A DNA stretch of 64,000 bases from Bdellovibrio bacteriovorus (GTDB taxonomy: Bacteria > Bdellovibrionota > Bdellovibrionia > Bdellovibrionales > Bdellovibrionaceae): the NCBI RefSeq assembly GCF_001592755.1, contig NZ_LUKF01000017.1:1-64000 (forward strand), read 5' to 3'. Position 1 is the stretch's first letter. The number at the start of each line of letters is the position of its first letter. The notes under the pieces were generated by a model, which searched no databases, was not told the origin of the DNA, and saw only the letters and a program-made list of their open reading frames with translations. Positions 33,683 through 42,593 of this stretch are shown in pieces. The position numbers were made by a program, and so were the translations under genes.

Positions 33683-34324
33683 TCAGTTCATGCGGCTGCG
33701 TTCAATGCCTTGCAATCGCTCGGTAGTATTGGTGGATTTGATAATTTTAGAGTATCCGACACCCCAGCGCGAATAAACCTTAGCGACATCCATAACGGGG
33801 ACATCCAGAAGTTTTATATCTAGTCGGGGAACAACATAGAGATTGCCGCTAAAGGCCGTCGGTACACCAGGGACGAATATGACCGCGCGCTCTTCGTCGA
33901 TGTATTCAACAACGAACACCAGTGCGTTCATTTCGTCAGCGCGGGTCAGAAGGGCTGGCTCAAACAGTTTGTTGGTTTTAGAAGGAATCAGTCTTTCAGA
34001 AAACTCTTTCATCGCATGATACATTTTAAAACGTCCAAGAGTCTTTTCTTCAAGCCAATGTCCCACTTTTTGCCCCGTATCCGTCTGGGCAAATAATCCT
34101 AACAGCATAGATAATAAGACAAATATCATTATCGTTGCGAGCTTCAATGCGTGAGGGGTTTCAAGAAATTGAGCAGGGAAGAGGGTTTGTGCAATCGGCG
34201 TCGCCAAACGTTCTAAAATAATAAGTATCTTTTCAAATAGGAAAATAAGCAGAAGGACCGGAAGAAGGACTCCCGCTGCCGCCATGAAACTGGATTTTAA
34301 AAACTCTTTAAAGCGACTTAGCAT
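33683..34324 (-). CDS. DUF502-family membrane protein
   Basis: 213 residues from the ATG at 34324, just after a GGCGGA purine stretch. Two N-terminal membrane segments (MAAAGVLLPVLLLIFLFEK and LATIMIFVLLSMLLGLFA) are followed by a cytoplasmic or periplasmic strand-rich domain with VFVPGVPTAFSGNLYVV, the DUF502 hallmark. These proteins are widespread in Gram-negative bacteria and chloroplasts and lack a settled bacterial role. Confidence 0.9.
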   Translation of the reverse strand: MLSRFKEFLKSSFMAAAGVLLPVLLLIFLFEKILIILERLATPIAQTLFPAQFLETPHALKLATIMIFVLLSMLLGLFAQTDTGQKVGHWLEEKTLGRFKMYHAMKEFSERLIPSKTNKLFEPALLTRADEMNALVFVVEYIDEERAVIFVPGVPTAFSGNLYVVPRLDIKLLDVPVMDVAKVYSRWGVGYSKIIKSTNTTERLQGIERSRMN

Positions 34325-34398
34325 TTCCGCCCCCACGTCATCACATCAACGGAAGAGGGGAAGATAAAGAATGAAGGTCTGGCGTGTGGTAAAAAACA

Positions 34399-34422
34399 AA
34401 AGGCCAGGAATTCCTGGCCTTT
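34399..34422 (-). terminator. Intrinsic terminator, perfect 24-nt palindrome
   Basis: AAAGGCCAGGAA is followed directly by its reverse complement TTCCTGGCCTTT. On the minus strand a T-rich tract (TTTGTTTTTT) follows, which fits termination of the large exported-protein gene. Confidence 0.8.
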
Positions 34423-34447
34423 AAGACGAATTTATTTGAATCGAGAG

Positions 34448-37279
34448 TTATTTAACAAGTGGATTTACTTCATTAACTAAAGCCGCATCCCACGAAGGTG
34501 TTAAAGAGTAGTTTTTAATACGCGTTCCAGACACGTTATAAGAAGAACTGACACCTTTACCTGCTGTTCCTGCAACCGCCGCTGAAAGGACTGCTTGGAA
34601 CGTGAACGGACTTGCCGTCAATGACTTACCGAAGTCCGCATAAGCGGTCGTGAACGCTCGACGATCGCCACGCTCTAAAGCGGCCTTCATATCACGAAGG
34701 TTCACGATAGCTTCACCTGTGGCATCCAATGTCGCTTCTTGAGCTTGGCGGATACAAGTGTCGATATTGTTGTTATAAATCGTGCCGCACATGCCGATAG
34801 GATCGGTCGAAGAAGAGTTGTTTCTGCGATCAAAACCATTTCCACGCACGTAACCATTCAGGAACACTTGCGCATCTCTTTCAAGTTTTCTTGAAGCCAT
34901 GCGGTCTGTCGCCAAAGCCATCAAGAAATCGGTCGCGGACTTATCAAAAGTCAGTTGGAAGGAAAGAGCGCCGTAACCTAAGTTGCCTATTTTAGGAACT
35001 TCAACGTAAAGCTCTTTATGCATTCCCGTTAAAGCGACAAGTTGGTTCACCACTCGTTGAAGCTCAGAACCTTTTGTATGCGTATCTGTATAAGATACGA
35101 TGAACTGACCCATGTAACCAGAGTCTTGAAGTTCATTGGTATTTACATCACGAACATTGTAGCGACCGGCAGAGAACGCCACTGTGGAGTTCTCAATCCA
35201 GTTGAACATACGGCTGTCACGCGCTTTCAAATAAACTGAGTAGTTCGCGTCACCCAAAGTATTGTCAGGGAAGTATTGAGTTAATTGAGTCTGATTGATG
35301 CGACCTTTACCCCAGCTAGCCGTGATATAAGGAACACCCATGCTGATTGTGCGCATATGACCACGAGCAATGTTATCCTGCTTCGTCACTGCCATCACAA
35401 CTTTTTCACCCGTTGAATTCACAAGCTTTTGCGCATCAAGAGCAATACCTTTGAAAACGAAGTTTTCCAAAGCTTTGGCACCTTGAGAATCCGCAGTGTT
35501 GAATACCCATGAAAATTGAGAGTCTGTGGATTTAAATTGGCTTGCAGAATAAGCCACCGTCAATGTCGTACCAATAGAAGCACCGAAGTTATTCATTTTA
35601 AGTGCAGTGCGGTTCACATAGTAGATATTGTCGTTTACTTTTTGGATATCTGTTTTCCACTGACCAATAGCGATGTAATTTACACCGACGTTCAAGGCCA
35701 CGTACGCCGCGCCGGCAGAGAACATAACTCCACCCATTTGCGCAAAGCTGATAGAGTCGCCGACTTTCAATTTTTTAAGATCATTCAAAGAAGAAGGAAC
35801 TGAAGGAACTTTTACGTTTTCTGCTTCATAACCCGTTTTAACAATCGTGCGGAATGTCTTTTCAGTTCCCGCGATAGGAGCCATGCCCAATGTCAAAGCG
35901 GTTCCCGGTTTCCAAGCAGAATACTGAGCAACCACGGCGCCACCGATAGCTCCAGTGACAGCCACTTTCTTTTCAACCAAGAAGCCTTTGTTCGAAGAAG
36001 AAGGCTCGATAAATTTACGGCTTGTTCCCTGAGAAACAGTGGGAACCACGAACTGAGAGTCTAAGCTCGTAATTTTCGTTGGTGTTTGAATATCTAATGA
36101 AAGAATAGGAGAGAAGCTGAATTTCCAAGTGTTCTTTTTATTGCGAACAACTTCTTGTGTCGTTTCAGTGCGTTCTTCTTCATGAGTTTCAGAACGCTCT
36201 TCTTGGCGAACACCTGCGCGCTCTTCTTCGCGAGTTTCAGTGCGAGTTTCTTCGCGTGTTCCCGTGCGTTCTTCTAAAACAGTTTCGGAGTGATGTTCCG
36301 TCACTGTTTCGTCAGTAAACGTGACGCGTTCTCCGGTTTCAGTCGTCGTTGTTGAAGTCGCGTTACCGTGGAAGGAGCCATTAGTAAGTACCGTAACGTT
36401 GTCGGTGTCGTCGACGATGCCATTTCCATTGGTATCGACCCAACCATAAACTGTCGTTTTGGATCTGTCTTCAACTGCGGAATAGGTCGATACTGTGATC
36501 GTGCGAGCGCGATGTAATACGCCGGACCCATCAACATAATCGGCAGGATTTGAAATTGTCGTTGTTGTATTCGCGTTGGAAACGCCCGTTGTGGTGTATC
36601 CGGAAATATCGACAGCTCCCTTGGTCCAAGGCGCTTTAATCCCAGAGTTTTTCAATGCATCACGCACATCTTGGGCACTTGTTGGCGCTCCATTGATAAC
36701 CCAATAGTTTGAAACGTCGGCACCATTAAATGTTTGGGTTTCCGAAGGTGTTAACTGACCTGCATTGGCTAGGACTTGGTCAATAACGTCTGAGACCGTC
36801 CAAGATGGAAGGGTGCCACCACCCCACTGCATATCGAATTGACTGCTTTGGGACGTAACTACGCTATAGGGAGTAACAACCTCAGTGCGAACAACTGATG
36901 TCGTCGTCCAAGTTCTTGTAACCGGAACTGTGTAAGTATAAGGAACAGTCACCGTTGTTGTTGTCGTAACAGGGACTGTGTAAGTGTAAGGGACATCGAC
37001 AATCGTTGTTGTCGTCACTGGAACCTTCACCGTGTTTGTGTGAAATACAACGGTTTCCGTGATTTTTGGTGAAACGCCGTTTGGATTGACGTAAACGAAA
37101 CCCAAACCATTAAAGATTGGTGAGTTCTGCATGAACGCTGTCATGTCAGTGCTGAAGTTAGTTTTGTAAGTGGGCTTATACAGCTTTGCAGCTTCTTCTA
37201 AAGTGAGCGGCGGAGTTTGCTCTTGAGCGTGAACGACAGACGCAGTCACCAAAAGGGACAGGAAAACCTTTAAATTCAT
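34448..37279 (-). CDS. Large exported protein with Thr-rich and Glu/Arg-rich repeats
   Basis: 943 residues from the ATG at 37279; AGAGG lies 5 nt upstream and a signal peptide follows (KVFLSLLVTASVVHA). Residues ~86-143 repeat VPYTYTVPVTTTTT with small changes. Residues ~326-377 are highly charged, with recurring EERT and REETRTE units. A long region after ~380 alternates strands and Gly/Ala (GAIGGAVVAQYSAWKPG; VGVNYIAIGQW), compatible with a membrane barrel or stalk. FDRRNNSSSTDP and CGTIYNNNIDTC lie near the end, the two Cys possibly paired. No family is recognised; a surface or outer-membrane location is inferred. Confidence 0.8.
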   Translation of the reverse strand: MNLKVFLSLLVTASVVHAQEQTPPLTLEEAAKLYKPTYKTNFSTDMTAFMQNSPIFNGLGFVYVNPNGVSPKITETVVFHTNTVKVPVTTTTIVDVPYTYTVPVTTTTTVTVPYTYTVPVTRTWTTTSVVRTEVVTPYSVVTSQSSQFDMQWGGGTLPSWTVSDVIDQVLANAGQLTPSETQTFNGADVSNYWVINGAPTSAQDVRDALKNSGIKAPWTKGAVDISGYTTTGVSNANTTTTISNPADYVDGSGVLHRARTITVSTYSAVEDRSKTTVYGWVDTNGNGIVDDTDNVTVLTNGSFHGNATSTTTTETGERVTFTDETVTEHHSETVLEERTGTREETRTETREEERAGVRQEERSETHEEERTETTQEVVRNKKNTWKFSFSPILSLDIQTPTKITSLDSQFVVPTVSQGTSRKFIEPSSSNKGFLVEKKVAVTGAIGGAVVAQYSAWKPGTALTLGMAPIAGTEKTFRTIVKTGYEAENVKVPSVPSSLNDLKKLKVGDSISFAQMGGVMFSAGAAYVALNVGVNYIAIGQWKTDIQKVNDNIYYVNRTALKMNNFGASIGTTLTVAYSASQFKSTDSQFSWVFNTADSQGAKALENFVFKGIALDAQKLVNSTGEKVVMAVTKQDNIARGHMRTISMGVPYITASWGKGRINQTQLTQYFPDNTLGDANYSVYLKARDSRMFNWIENSTVAFSAGRYNVRDVNTNELQDSGYMGQFIVSYTDTHTKGSELQRVVNQLVALTGMHKELYVEVPKIGNLGYGALSFQLTFDKSATDFLMALATDRMASRKLERDAQVFLNGYVRGNGFDRRNNSSSTDPIGMCGTIYNNNIDTCIRQAQEATLDATGEAIVNLRDMKAALERGDRRAFTTAYADFGKSLTASPFTFQAVLSAAVAGTAGKGVSSSYNVSGTRIKNYSLTPSWDAALVNEVNPLVK

Positions 37280-37395
37280 TTGAACCTCTTTAATTGCCAA
37301 ATGGGTATAAAGGGTAGGGCAACTAAACAGGAAGATAAGATTTCTTGATCTGGTTATTCTGGAAAATTATTCAGTTGTTTTTGGGAATTTTCTAG

Positions 37396-37478
37396 TGGTG
37401 CGCGGAGAGGGACTTGAACCCTCACGCTTGCGCATACGCCCCTCAAACGTACGTGTCTACCAATTCCACCATCCGCGC
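37396..37478 (-). tRNA. tRNA-Leu(GAG)
   Basis: 83 nt with encoded CCA. Acceptor stem GCGCGGA / TCCGCGC; D-arm TGGTGGAATTGGTAGACA; anticodon stem TACGT / GCGTA around loop TTGAGGG (anticodon GAG); a variable arm longer than in class I tRNAs, as in Leu; T-arm with GGTTCAAGTCC. It reads CUC and CUU. Confidence 0.93.
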
Positions 37479-37713
37479 GCGAGGCTTTATCAGACCATTG
37501 TCATTTCCCAGAGTCAATATATTGCAATACGCAATAAAATCGCCCCCTAGACCTCAAAATGCACACATTTTTAGCAAAAATCTTTAACCTGAATATGTAG
37601 CCTACCAGTCCTATGAGTAAGAGCACGGACGCTCTTAAGACGGAAACAAGAAGACGCTAGGATGGCACTACTTGATTCCGAGGCCAGGGAAGGCCGAATA
37701 AAGGAGAAGGACA
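37479..37713 (+). promoter_or_regulatory. Leader/promoter of the 41-residue gene
   Basis: 235 nt without a firm gene. The part at 37580-37608 (ATCTTTAACCTGAA, then GCCTACC) resembles the region before the subtilisin gene. A 7-bp stem TAAGAGC / GCTCTTA spans 37618-37637. Two mini-frames of 15 and 19 codons start with ATG at 37613 and 37662; the second would end inside the next gene's start region. Confidence 0.4.
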
Positions 37714-37839
37714 ATGACTGAATTACATGACGTAGCAATGTTCTGCATCTTTTACTCAGGAGTCGTGATGTACGCTCTCTGGGTCACAGTAGCCCGCCGG
37801 CCCCAAAGGGTGGAAGTGAAGAATAAAAGGGCTTCTTAA
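37714..37839 (+). CDS. Small membrane protein, 41 residues
   Basis: The ATG has an excellent SD (AAGGAGAAGG). The product has a hydrophobic centre (VAMFCIFYSGVVMYALWVTV) and a basic tail (ARRPQRVEVKNKRAS), so a single membrane segment with the C-terminus inside is likely. No family is recognised. A strong terminator follows, giving a compact, self-contained transcription unit. Confidence 0.7.
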   Translation: MTELHDVAMFCIFYSGVVMYALWVTVARRPQRVEVKNKRAS

Positions 37840-37903
37840 TTAGATTCTAAATTTTATGTGTTTTGCGACTCTTCGAAGGTTTGGTGGTTCCCTTCGTGAG
37901 TCC

Positions 37904-37934
37904 GGGGGAGGGATGACCTCCCCCATTTTTTTTA
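37904..37934 (+). terminator. Intrinsic terminator of the 41-residue gene
   Basis: GGGGGAGG pairs with CCTCCCCC over a 5-nt loop, followed by ATTTTTTTTAT. Confidence 0.9.
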
Positions 37935-38429
37935 TTTCATACGCTCTAGCAAGCAAGTCCCTTTTGAATTTTCAATTTTCCATTGAATCTGCAACTGACC
38001 TTGAGCATTGACGCTCATGCCGACAGCGTCATCCCATTTACGACGGCAAGGATGACTTCCAGGGAATGGATAGTTATCGCATGTCGACCATTCCGAACCT
38101 TTTGTTCGCATCGCATACGCATTCTCAGTGACACGCACTTCTGAATTTTTATAATAGTCTGCGAAGTTCATGTGCTCTAATTCTGAACTTGAAGTCAGTG
38201 GCAATGCTAAGGTGTTGTGTTCTGCTGTAAATAGCAAAAGTCCATTTGCTGAATCGGTTTCGATAGTGACAGGTGTTCCTTCGAAGTACATAAGTTGCAA
38301 AACGCCGATTCGGGAGTTATCAACTTTGCAGCCTTGAGTCACTTGGTAAGTGCCTTCAAGAGAACGTGCTGGAGAAGCAAATACGTTCAGAGAAGAAAGA
38401 AAAATAAATGCCGAAAGAAGCATTTTCAT
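37932..38429 (-). CDS. Exported protein of unknown function
   Basis: 165 residues; AGGAG before the ATG. Signal peptide ~1-18 (MLLSAFIFLSSLNVFA). The mature domain opens SLEGTYQVTQGCKV and is strand-rich with four Cys, including CDNYPFPGSHPCRRKW, likely two disulfides. It looks like a small lipocalin-type or enzyme-inhibitor fold, but nothing is recognised. Confidence 0.75.
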   Translation of the reverse strand: MKMLLSAFIFLSSLNVFASPARSLEGTYQVTQGCKVDNSRIGVLQLMYFEGTPVTIETDSANGLLLFTAEHNTLALPLTSSSELEHMNFADYYKNSEVRVTENAYAMRTKGSEWSTCDNYPFPGSHPCRRKWDDAVGMSVNAQGQLQIQWKIENSKGTCLLERMK

Positions 38430-38703
38430 AGGGGTCTCCTTTATTATCCATTCGAGGTTGTTAAAACAGGGTGGATATTACCAGAGACCGCTCCGAATCG
38501 CTAAAGTAAGTAGAAACCGCGATGGAATACCACAAAAACCGTGAATGAGGATTGCAACACTTATAGGAGTGTCTAAGGTCTTTACACTCTTTCTTTCACA
38601 GAAAAGTGTTTGCGAAGACCTGTGGATGGGCCGCCTTTTTTTCAAAACCTCTTGAGAATTCGCCGAAATCACTGGTATACGTGCCTCACACAGTGAGGAC
38701 CCT

Positions 38704-39132
38704 ATGTTTAAGAAAATTTTGATTTTGATGGTTCTTTGTTTTTCGTCCAGTGCGGCAATGGCAAACCCTAATCCGTGGATGCGCGTATGTCGTATAGCGG
38801 AAGGTTTCTTTCAAGGATTAGTTGTTGAAGGAACTAAAGATCAGTTCTTGTGGACTTGTTCTTTTGATAATTCTTTTGTCGGTGCGGACGAGCTCTTTGT
38901 TTACAAGACAGACAAGAAAATCGCTCTATCTTTAAACGCCTATTTAAGCGGTGTCAGTTCAACCGCATCTTCTTGTGAAAGCTTGAATGCCACAACGGTG
39001 CGCGCTGAATCTATCAGCGGTCAGATGATTACAATGTGTCAGTTCGCGGATGGATCTTTGTTAGATCTTTCATCTTTGAAATCTGGTTACAAGTCTCCGG
39101 CGAATTCAAAATTAGACCGAGGTCTAAATTAA
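38704..39132 (+). CDS. Small exported protein of unknown function
   Basis: 142 residues with SD GAGG close to the ATG. Signal peptide ~1-20 (LILMVLCFSSSAAMA). The mature part has four Cys and no recognised family. It is divergent from the preceding exported protein, with a 274-nt gap holding the promoters of both. Confidence 0.7.
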   Translation: MFKKILILMVLCFSSSAAMANPNPWMRVCRIAEGFFQGLVVEGTKDQFLWTCSFDNSFVGADELFVYKTDKKIALSLNAYLSGVSSTASSCESLNATTVRAESISGQMITMCQFADGSLLDLSSLKSGYKSPANSKLDRGLN

Positions 39133-39208
39133 CGCGAGCAGAGCGTTATCGTACACTTTAAGATATATAAATTTGCCCTACAGCGAATCTTTCCCGTAGG
39201 GTGAATTT

Positions 39209-40339
39209 ATGACGATACCAAATATTCCATTCGGAAAATCGGAGTCCCTTACTTTGGGGGTTGAAGTTGAATTGCAAATCATTCAACCGCAAACTCGGGA
39301 TCTTTATCCGATTTCACCAGAAATTCTTGATGAGTGGTCGTTACCCGGTCCTCACTTAAAGCCTGAAATCTTCCAGAGCATGCTGGAGATCGACACACCT
39401 ATCTGCAAAAATGTTCAAGAGGTTGAAGAGACACTTTTGCTTTCGGCACGCGAGCTTCATCGCATTTGCAAAAAAAGCGGGGCCCGCATTTCTGCCAATG
39501 GCACTCATCCTTTCGCTCGATGGCAAGATCGTATTTATTATCCTTCAGAGCGCTATGAGTACGTCATCGAACGCAATCAGCATATTGCAAGACGCTTGAT
39601 GATTTATGGATTGCACGTTCATTTAGGTATGAAAGACGGCGACCGTTGTATTCAGATGATGAATGAGTTTCTTTACTATCTTCCGCACATGTTAGCGCTT
39701 TCCGCTAGTTCACCTTACTGGGCGGGCAGAGATACGGGACTCGCGTCTTCTCGTATTACGATTTTTGAGTCTCATCCTGCGGGAGGACATCCCTGCAAAG
39801 TAGAGTCTTGGGCTGACTTTGAAAGTATCATTCATAAGCTGACAAAGAGTCACAGTATCGAGAGCTTTAAAGATGTTTGGTGGGATCTTCGTCCAAGCCC
39901 TAACTATGGCACCCTTGAAATTCGTATTTGTGATGGACTGCCTGGGATCCGTCGCACCAGTCGTCTAGTCGCTTTTATTCATTTACTTGCACGTCACTTA
40001 GAAAAGAAACTTGAGAGCGGTCAGCATCGACCGACTCCGCAGGATTGGTTCATTCGAGAAAACAAATGGCGAGCGTCCCGCTTCGGCTTGGATGCGGATG
40101 TGCTCATAGATAACGAAGGTAATACGAAATCGGTGCGCCAGGATATTCTGGATTTAATCGCAGAAATGAAAGAAGACAGTGCGACCTTGCGCTACGACCA
40201 GTATTTGCAAGACTTAGTTGAAAAGGACATGGCCTCACCCAGTTACCAGGAGCAGAGATTGGTGTTTGAGCAAAGCCAAAATCTTGAAACCGTGGTCGAT
40301 TCTCTTTGCGATTATTTCGAAAATGATTTGAAAGTATAA
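39209..40339 (+). CDS. YbdK-type carboxylate-amine ligase (GCS2 family)
   Basis: 376 residues, the family's usual length. The ATP-grasp-like glutamate-cysteine ligase core is marked by LTLGVEVELQIIQPQTRDL, LHVHLGMKDGDR, LSASSPYWAGRDTGLASSR and VWWDLRPSPNYGTLEIRICD. E. coli YbdK has weak gamma-glutamylcysteine-forming activity; the true substrate is unclear. Cytoplasmic. A stem-loop between it and the convergent gene terminates the latter. Confidence 0.92.
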   Translation: MTIPNIPFGKSESLTLGVEVELQIIQPQTRDLYPISPEILDEWSLPGPHLKPEIFQSMLEIDTPICKNVQEVEETLLLSARELHRICKKSGARISANGTHPFARWQDRIYYPSERYEYVIERNQHIARRLMIYGLHVHLGMKDGDRCIQMMNEFLYYLPHMLALSASSPYWAGRDTGLASSRITIFESHPAGGHPCKVESWADFESIIHKLTKSHSIESFKDVWWDLRPSPNYGTLEIRICDGLPGIRRTSRLVAFIHLLARHLEKKLESGQHRPTPQDWFIRENKWRASRFGLDADVLIDNEGNTKSVRQDILDLIAEMKEDSATLRYDQYLQDLVEKDMASPSYQEQRLVFEQSQNLETVVDSLCDYFENDLKV

Positions 40340-40342
40340 AAA

Positions 40343-40370
40343 AAGCTCACGGGTTTTATCCCGTGAGCTT
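40343..40370 (-). terminator. Intrinsic terminator of the Ser/Thr-rich gene
   Basis: An 11-bp perfect stem (AAGCTCACGGG / CCCGTGAGCTT) with a 6-nt loop, followed on the minus strand by TTTTTTT. Confidence 0.85.
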
Positions 40371-40376
40371 CGCTCC

Positions 40377-40871
40377 TTAGAAGGTGCTTGTGCCACCTGG
40401 TGTTGAGGATGGTGTGGTTGTTGAAGGAGTTGTGGGAGTTGTTTGGTTTTGCAAATCCCGTTGGTTTTCTTCCATAGTTCTTTGCATTTCTAGCTGAGAT
40501 TGTTCAAGTTCGCTTTGTCCCGGCTGCATAGTGTTTTGAGAAGTCTGAGGTGTATTCGTTGTTGTAGGGGCGCCTTGAGGTCCCATCGGTGCGCCACTGA
40601 CGGATGAAGTTGAAGTACCTAATGTTGATCCTGTATCGGTCGTACTAGTTGTGGCTGAACCTGTAGTTGTACCTGAAGGTGTGGTTGTAGACGTTGTTGT
40701 TCCTGAAGGAGAACTTGTCACAGAACCAGTTGCTCCGGTTGTTCCAGAAGTGCTGCCACTTGTGGTGGAGCCCGAGGACGTTCCTGTAGAACTAGGTGAC
40801 GTCGTCATTTGTGCCATACCCGTGCTAGCTGCAAAGAGGCTAGTTAAGGCGACAACAAGTAGAGTTTTCAT
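40377..40871 (-). CDS. Exported Ser/Thr/Gly-rich low-complexity protein
   Basis: 164 residues, AAGGAGG SD. Signal peptide ~1-20 (LLVVALTSLFAASTGMA), then almost entirely Ser, Thr, Gly, Pro (TSGSTSGTTGATGSVT), with one Gln/Glu-rich helical stretch (SELEQSQLEMQRTMEENQRD) near 115-140. Probably intrinsically disordered and periplasmic. No family is recognised. Confidence 0.75.
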   Translation of the reverse strand: MKTLLVVALTSLFAASTGMAQMTTSPSSTGTSSGSTTSGSTSGTTGATGSVTSSPSGTTTSTTTPSGTTTGSATTSTTDTGSTLGTSTSSVSGAPMGPQGAPTTTNTPQTSQNTMQPGQSELEQSQLEMQRTMEENQRDLQNQTTPTTPSTTTPSSTPGGTSTF

Positions 40872-40978
40872 AAAAACCTCCTTGATATTCTTGCAGACTT
40901 CATTGTCTCGCTATTTGTATTTTGTTGAAACCCCCGACAAGAAATCTTGAACAGAAGCTCTGCTAAGGAAGGGGAAAA

Positions 40979-41015
40979 TAAAAAAGCTTCCTACATTTTA
41001 AGAAGGAAGCTTTTT
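40979..41015. terminator. Bidirectional-looking terminator
   Basis: AAAAAGCTTCCT (40981-40992) pairs with AGGAAGCTTTTT (41004-41015). The A and T tracts make it work on either strand; it closes the PfpI/BON gene pair on the minus strand. Confidence 0.75.
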
Positions 41016-41035
41016 ACATATTTGACAGGTGACAA

Positions 41036-41614
41036 TTAAATAGAGGCGTCTATTCCCGGTCTTTGAACATGACGACCTTCTGCAAATTCTTCGATCATCT
41101 TGCGATTGAAAGCGGGAATATCCTCGGGTTTACGGCTGGTCACTAAGCCGTTGTCAGTAATCACCTCTTTGTCTTCCCAGGTTGCGCCCGCATTTTTCAG
41201 ATCTGTTTTTACCGAAGGGTAAGAGGTCATACGACGTCCCTTCACCATACCTGTTTCAATGAGCAGCTGTGGACCATGGCAGATGGCGGCGATAGGTTTG
41301 CCAGACTCGGCAAACTTTTTAGTGAATTCGACGGCCTTGCTTTCCTTGCGAAGCTTGTCGGGATTCATCACGCCACCGGGCAACAGAAGGCCGTCATAGT
41401 CATCGGGACTTGCTTTTTCCACTGTTAAATCCACCTTGATGGATTTTCCCCAATTCGTTTTTGCCCAACCTTTGATTTCGCCTTCTTTTAAAGAAATCAG
41501 GGTGGTTTTCGCTCCAGCGTCGTCCAAGGCTTTTTTGGGTTCAAAAAGTTCTGACTCTTCAAATCCGTCCGTCGCTAAAATCGCAATATTTTTTCCTTTT
41601 AATGAGGGTGCCAT
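41036..41614 (-). CDS. DJ-1/PfpI-family protein (YhbO-like)
   Basis: 192 residues, AAGGAGG before the ATG. The nucleophile elbow AAICHGPQ places C112 next to H113, and E20 in DGFEESELFEP completes the usual catalytic set. DYDGLLLPGGVMNPDKLR is the family strand-loop. Members repair or degrade glyoxal-damaged molecules and protect against stress. It lies 15 nt after the BON gene and is presumably co-transcribed. Confidence 0.93.
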   Translation of the reverse strand: MAPSLKGKNIAILATDGFEESELFEPKKALDDAGAKTTLISLKEGEIKGWAKTNWGKSIKVDLTVEKASPDDYDGLLLPGGVMNPDKLRKESKAVEFTKKFAESGKPIAAICHGPQLLIETGMVKGRRMTSYPSVKTDLKNAGATWEDKEVITDNGLVTSRKPEDIPAFNRKMIEEFAEGRHVQRPGIDASI

Positions 41615-41629
41615 CGAAGCCTCCTTTAG

Positions 41630-42388
41630 TTAGTGTCTTGGTGTTGAAGATGTTCTTCCTTTTTTGGAAGTAGTTTTTTCAACGGTGGTAGAAGCGGGCA
41701 GAGTGGTGCTGCTCTCTTCACCTTCTTTTTTTACACGTATATTATTAATAATGTCTTTCACACCTAAGCAGTGCTCGGCACAGTCTTCGGCAAGATGTTT
41801 CATTTTTCTTTCCGGCACGGTGCCGGTAAGTGTGACGATGCCGTTGTCCACTTCAAGATCAATATCTTGAGCGTCGATTTGTCCGTGTCGAGTCAGCATC
41901 TCGCACACTTCTTCTTTGATGCGATCGTCAGAGCGTGTGAAGCCTCGCGGGCCCTTTCCATAATGCTGGCCTTGGCCTTCTTGTTGATTTGTGAAATAGC
42001 TTGATGACGAGGAAGAACCAATGAATCCAGAAGAGGGCGCATAGGCCGGAGAGTTGACGTTCTGTTCTCCGGAGTTTTGCCGGTAAGCTCTGTCAAGTTC
42101 TTCACGGTACTCCGAAGAGCCCTGATAGCGCGGTTGTGGGTAAGCTCTTCCGGTATAGTCATAGGAGGAATCATAGTTTCTTTTTTGATAGTATTCTGTC
42201 GGACGGGAATAGTCTGAACGATCATCGCGACGAAGGCGGCGGCGTTCTTCAGAGAATGGAACTTCGTTTCTATAGCCGGATCTTTCATCCATAGGATCAC
42301 GCTCGTACCAATCTTCGCGCTCATCGATTTTGCGTGGACGATTTTCTTGGTTGCGGCCATACATAGAGCCACGGGACTGCTGTGCCAT
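41630..42388 (-). CDS. BON-domain protein with Arg/Tyr-rich disordered N-terminus
   Basis: 252 residues, CAGGAGGA SD. Residues 1-~150 are low complexity with many Arg, Tyr, Asp, Ser (EERRRLRRDDRSDYSRP), with no signal peptide. Residues ~157-224 form a BON domain (RIKEEVCEMLTRHGQID, VDNGIVTLTGTVPER, GVKDIINNIRV). BON domains usually bind membranes or lipids in the periplasm; without a signal this one may be cytoplasmic. It pairs with PfpI on the same strand. Confidence 0.85.
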   Translation of the reverse strand: MAQQSRGSMYGRNQENRPRKIDEREDWYERDPMDERSGYRNEVPFSEERRRLRRDDRSDYSRPTEYYQKRNYDSSYDYTGRAYPQPRYQGSSEYREELDRAYRQNSGEQNVNSPAYAPSSGFIGSSSSSSYFTNQQEGQGQHYGKGPRGFTRSDDRIKEEVCEMLTRHGQIDAQDIDLEVDNGIVTLTGTVPERKMKHLAEDCAEHCLGVKDIINNIRVKKEGEESSTTLPASTTVEKTTSKKGRTSSTPRH

Positions 42389-42593
42389 AGTAGTATCCTC
42401 CTGGGAATTGCTATTGAAAGCATCAGCATGAAATAGAATTCACTCTAAAACACATTACATTTTTGAATGATCTAGTGACATTCGTCACATCCAGGCACGC
42501 ACTCACTGCTATCAAACACGATGAGGGAAAATGGATCTTGGCCTATCATAAATACGGTCCCAAAAATCGAGGATGAAACAACTGGAGGTTATT

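Noticed and set aside
36301-37060. Repeated DNA that could look like a CRISPR array
   Set aside because: The repeats are in frame, irregular in length and encode Thr/Val and Glu/Arg segments; no spacers are present.
38478-38672. 64-codon minus-strand frame between two exported-protein genes
   Set aside because: No SD, random-looking sequence, and it covers the promoter region of both neighbours.
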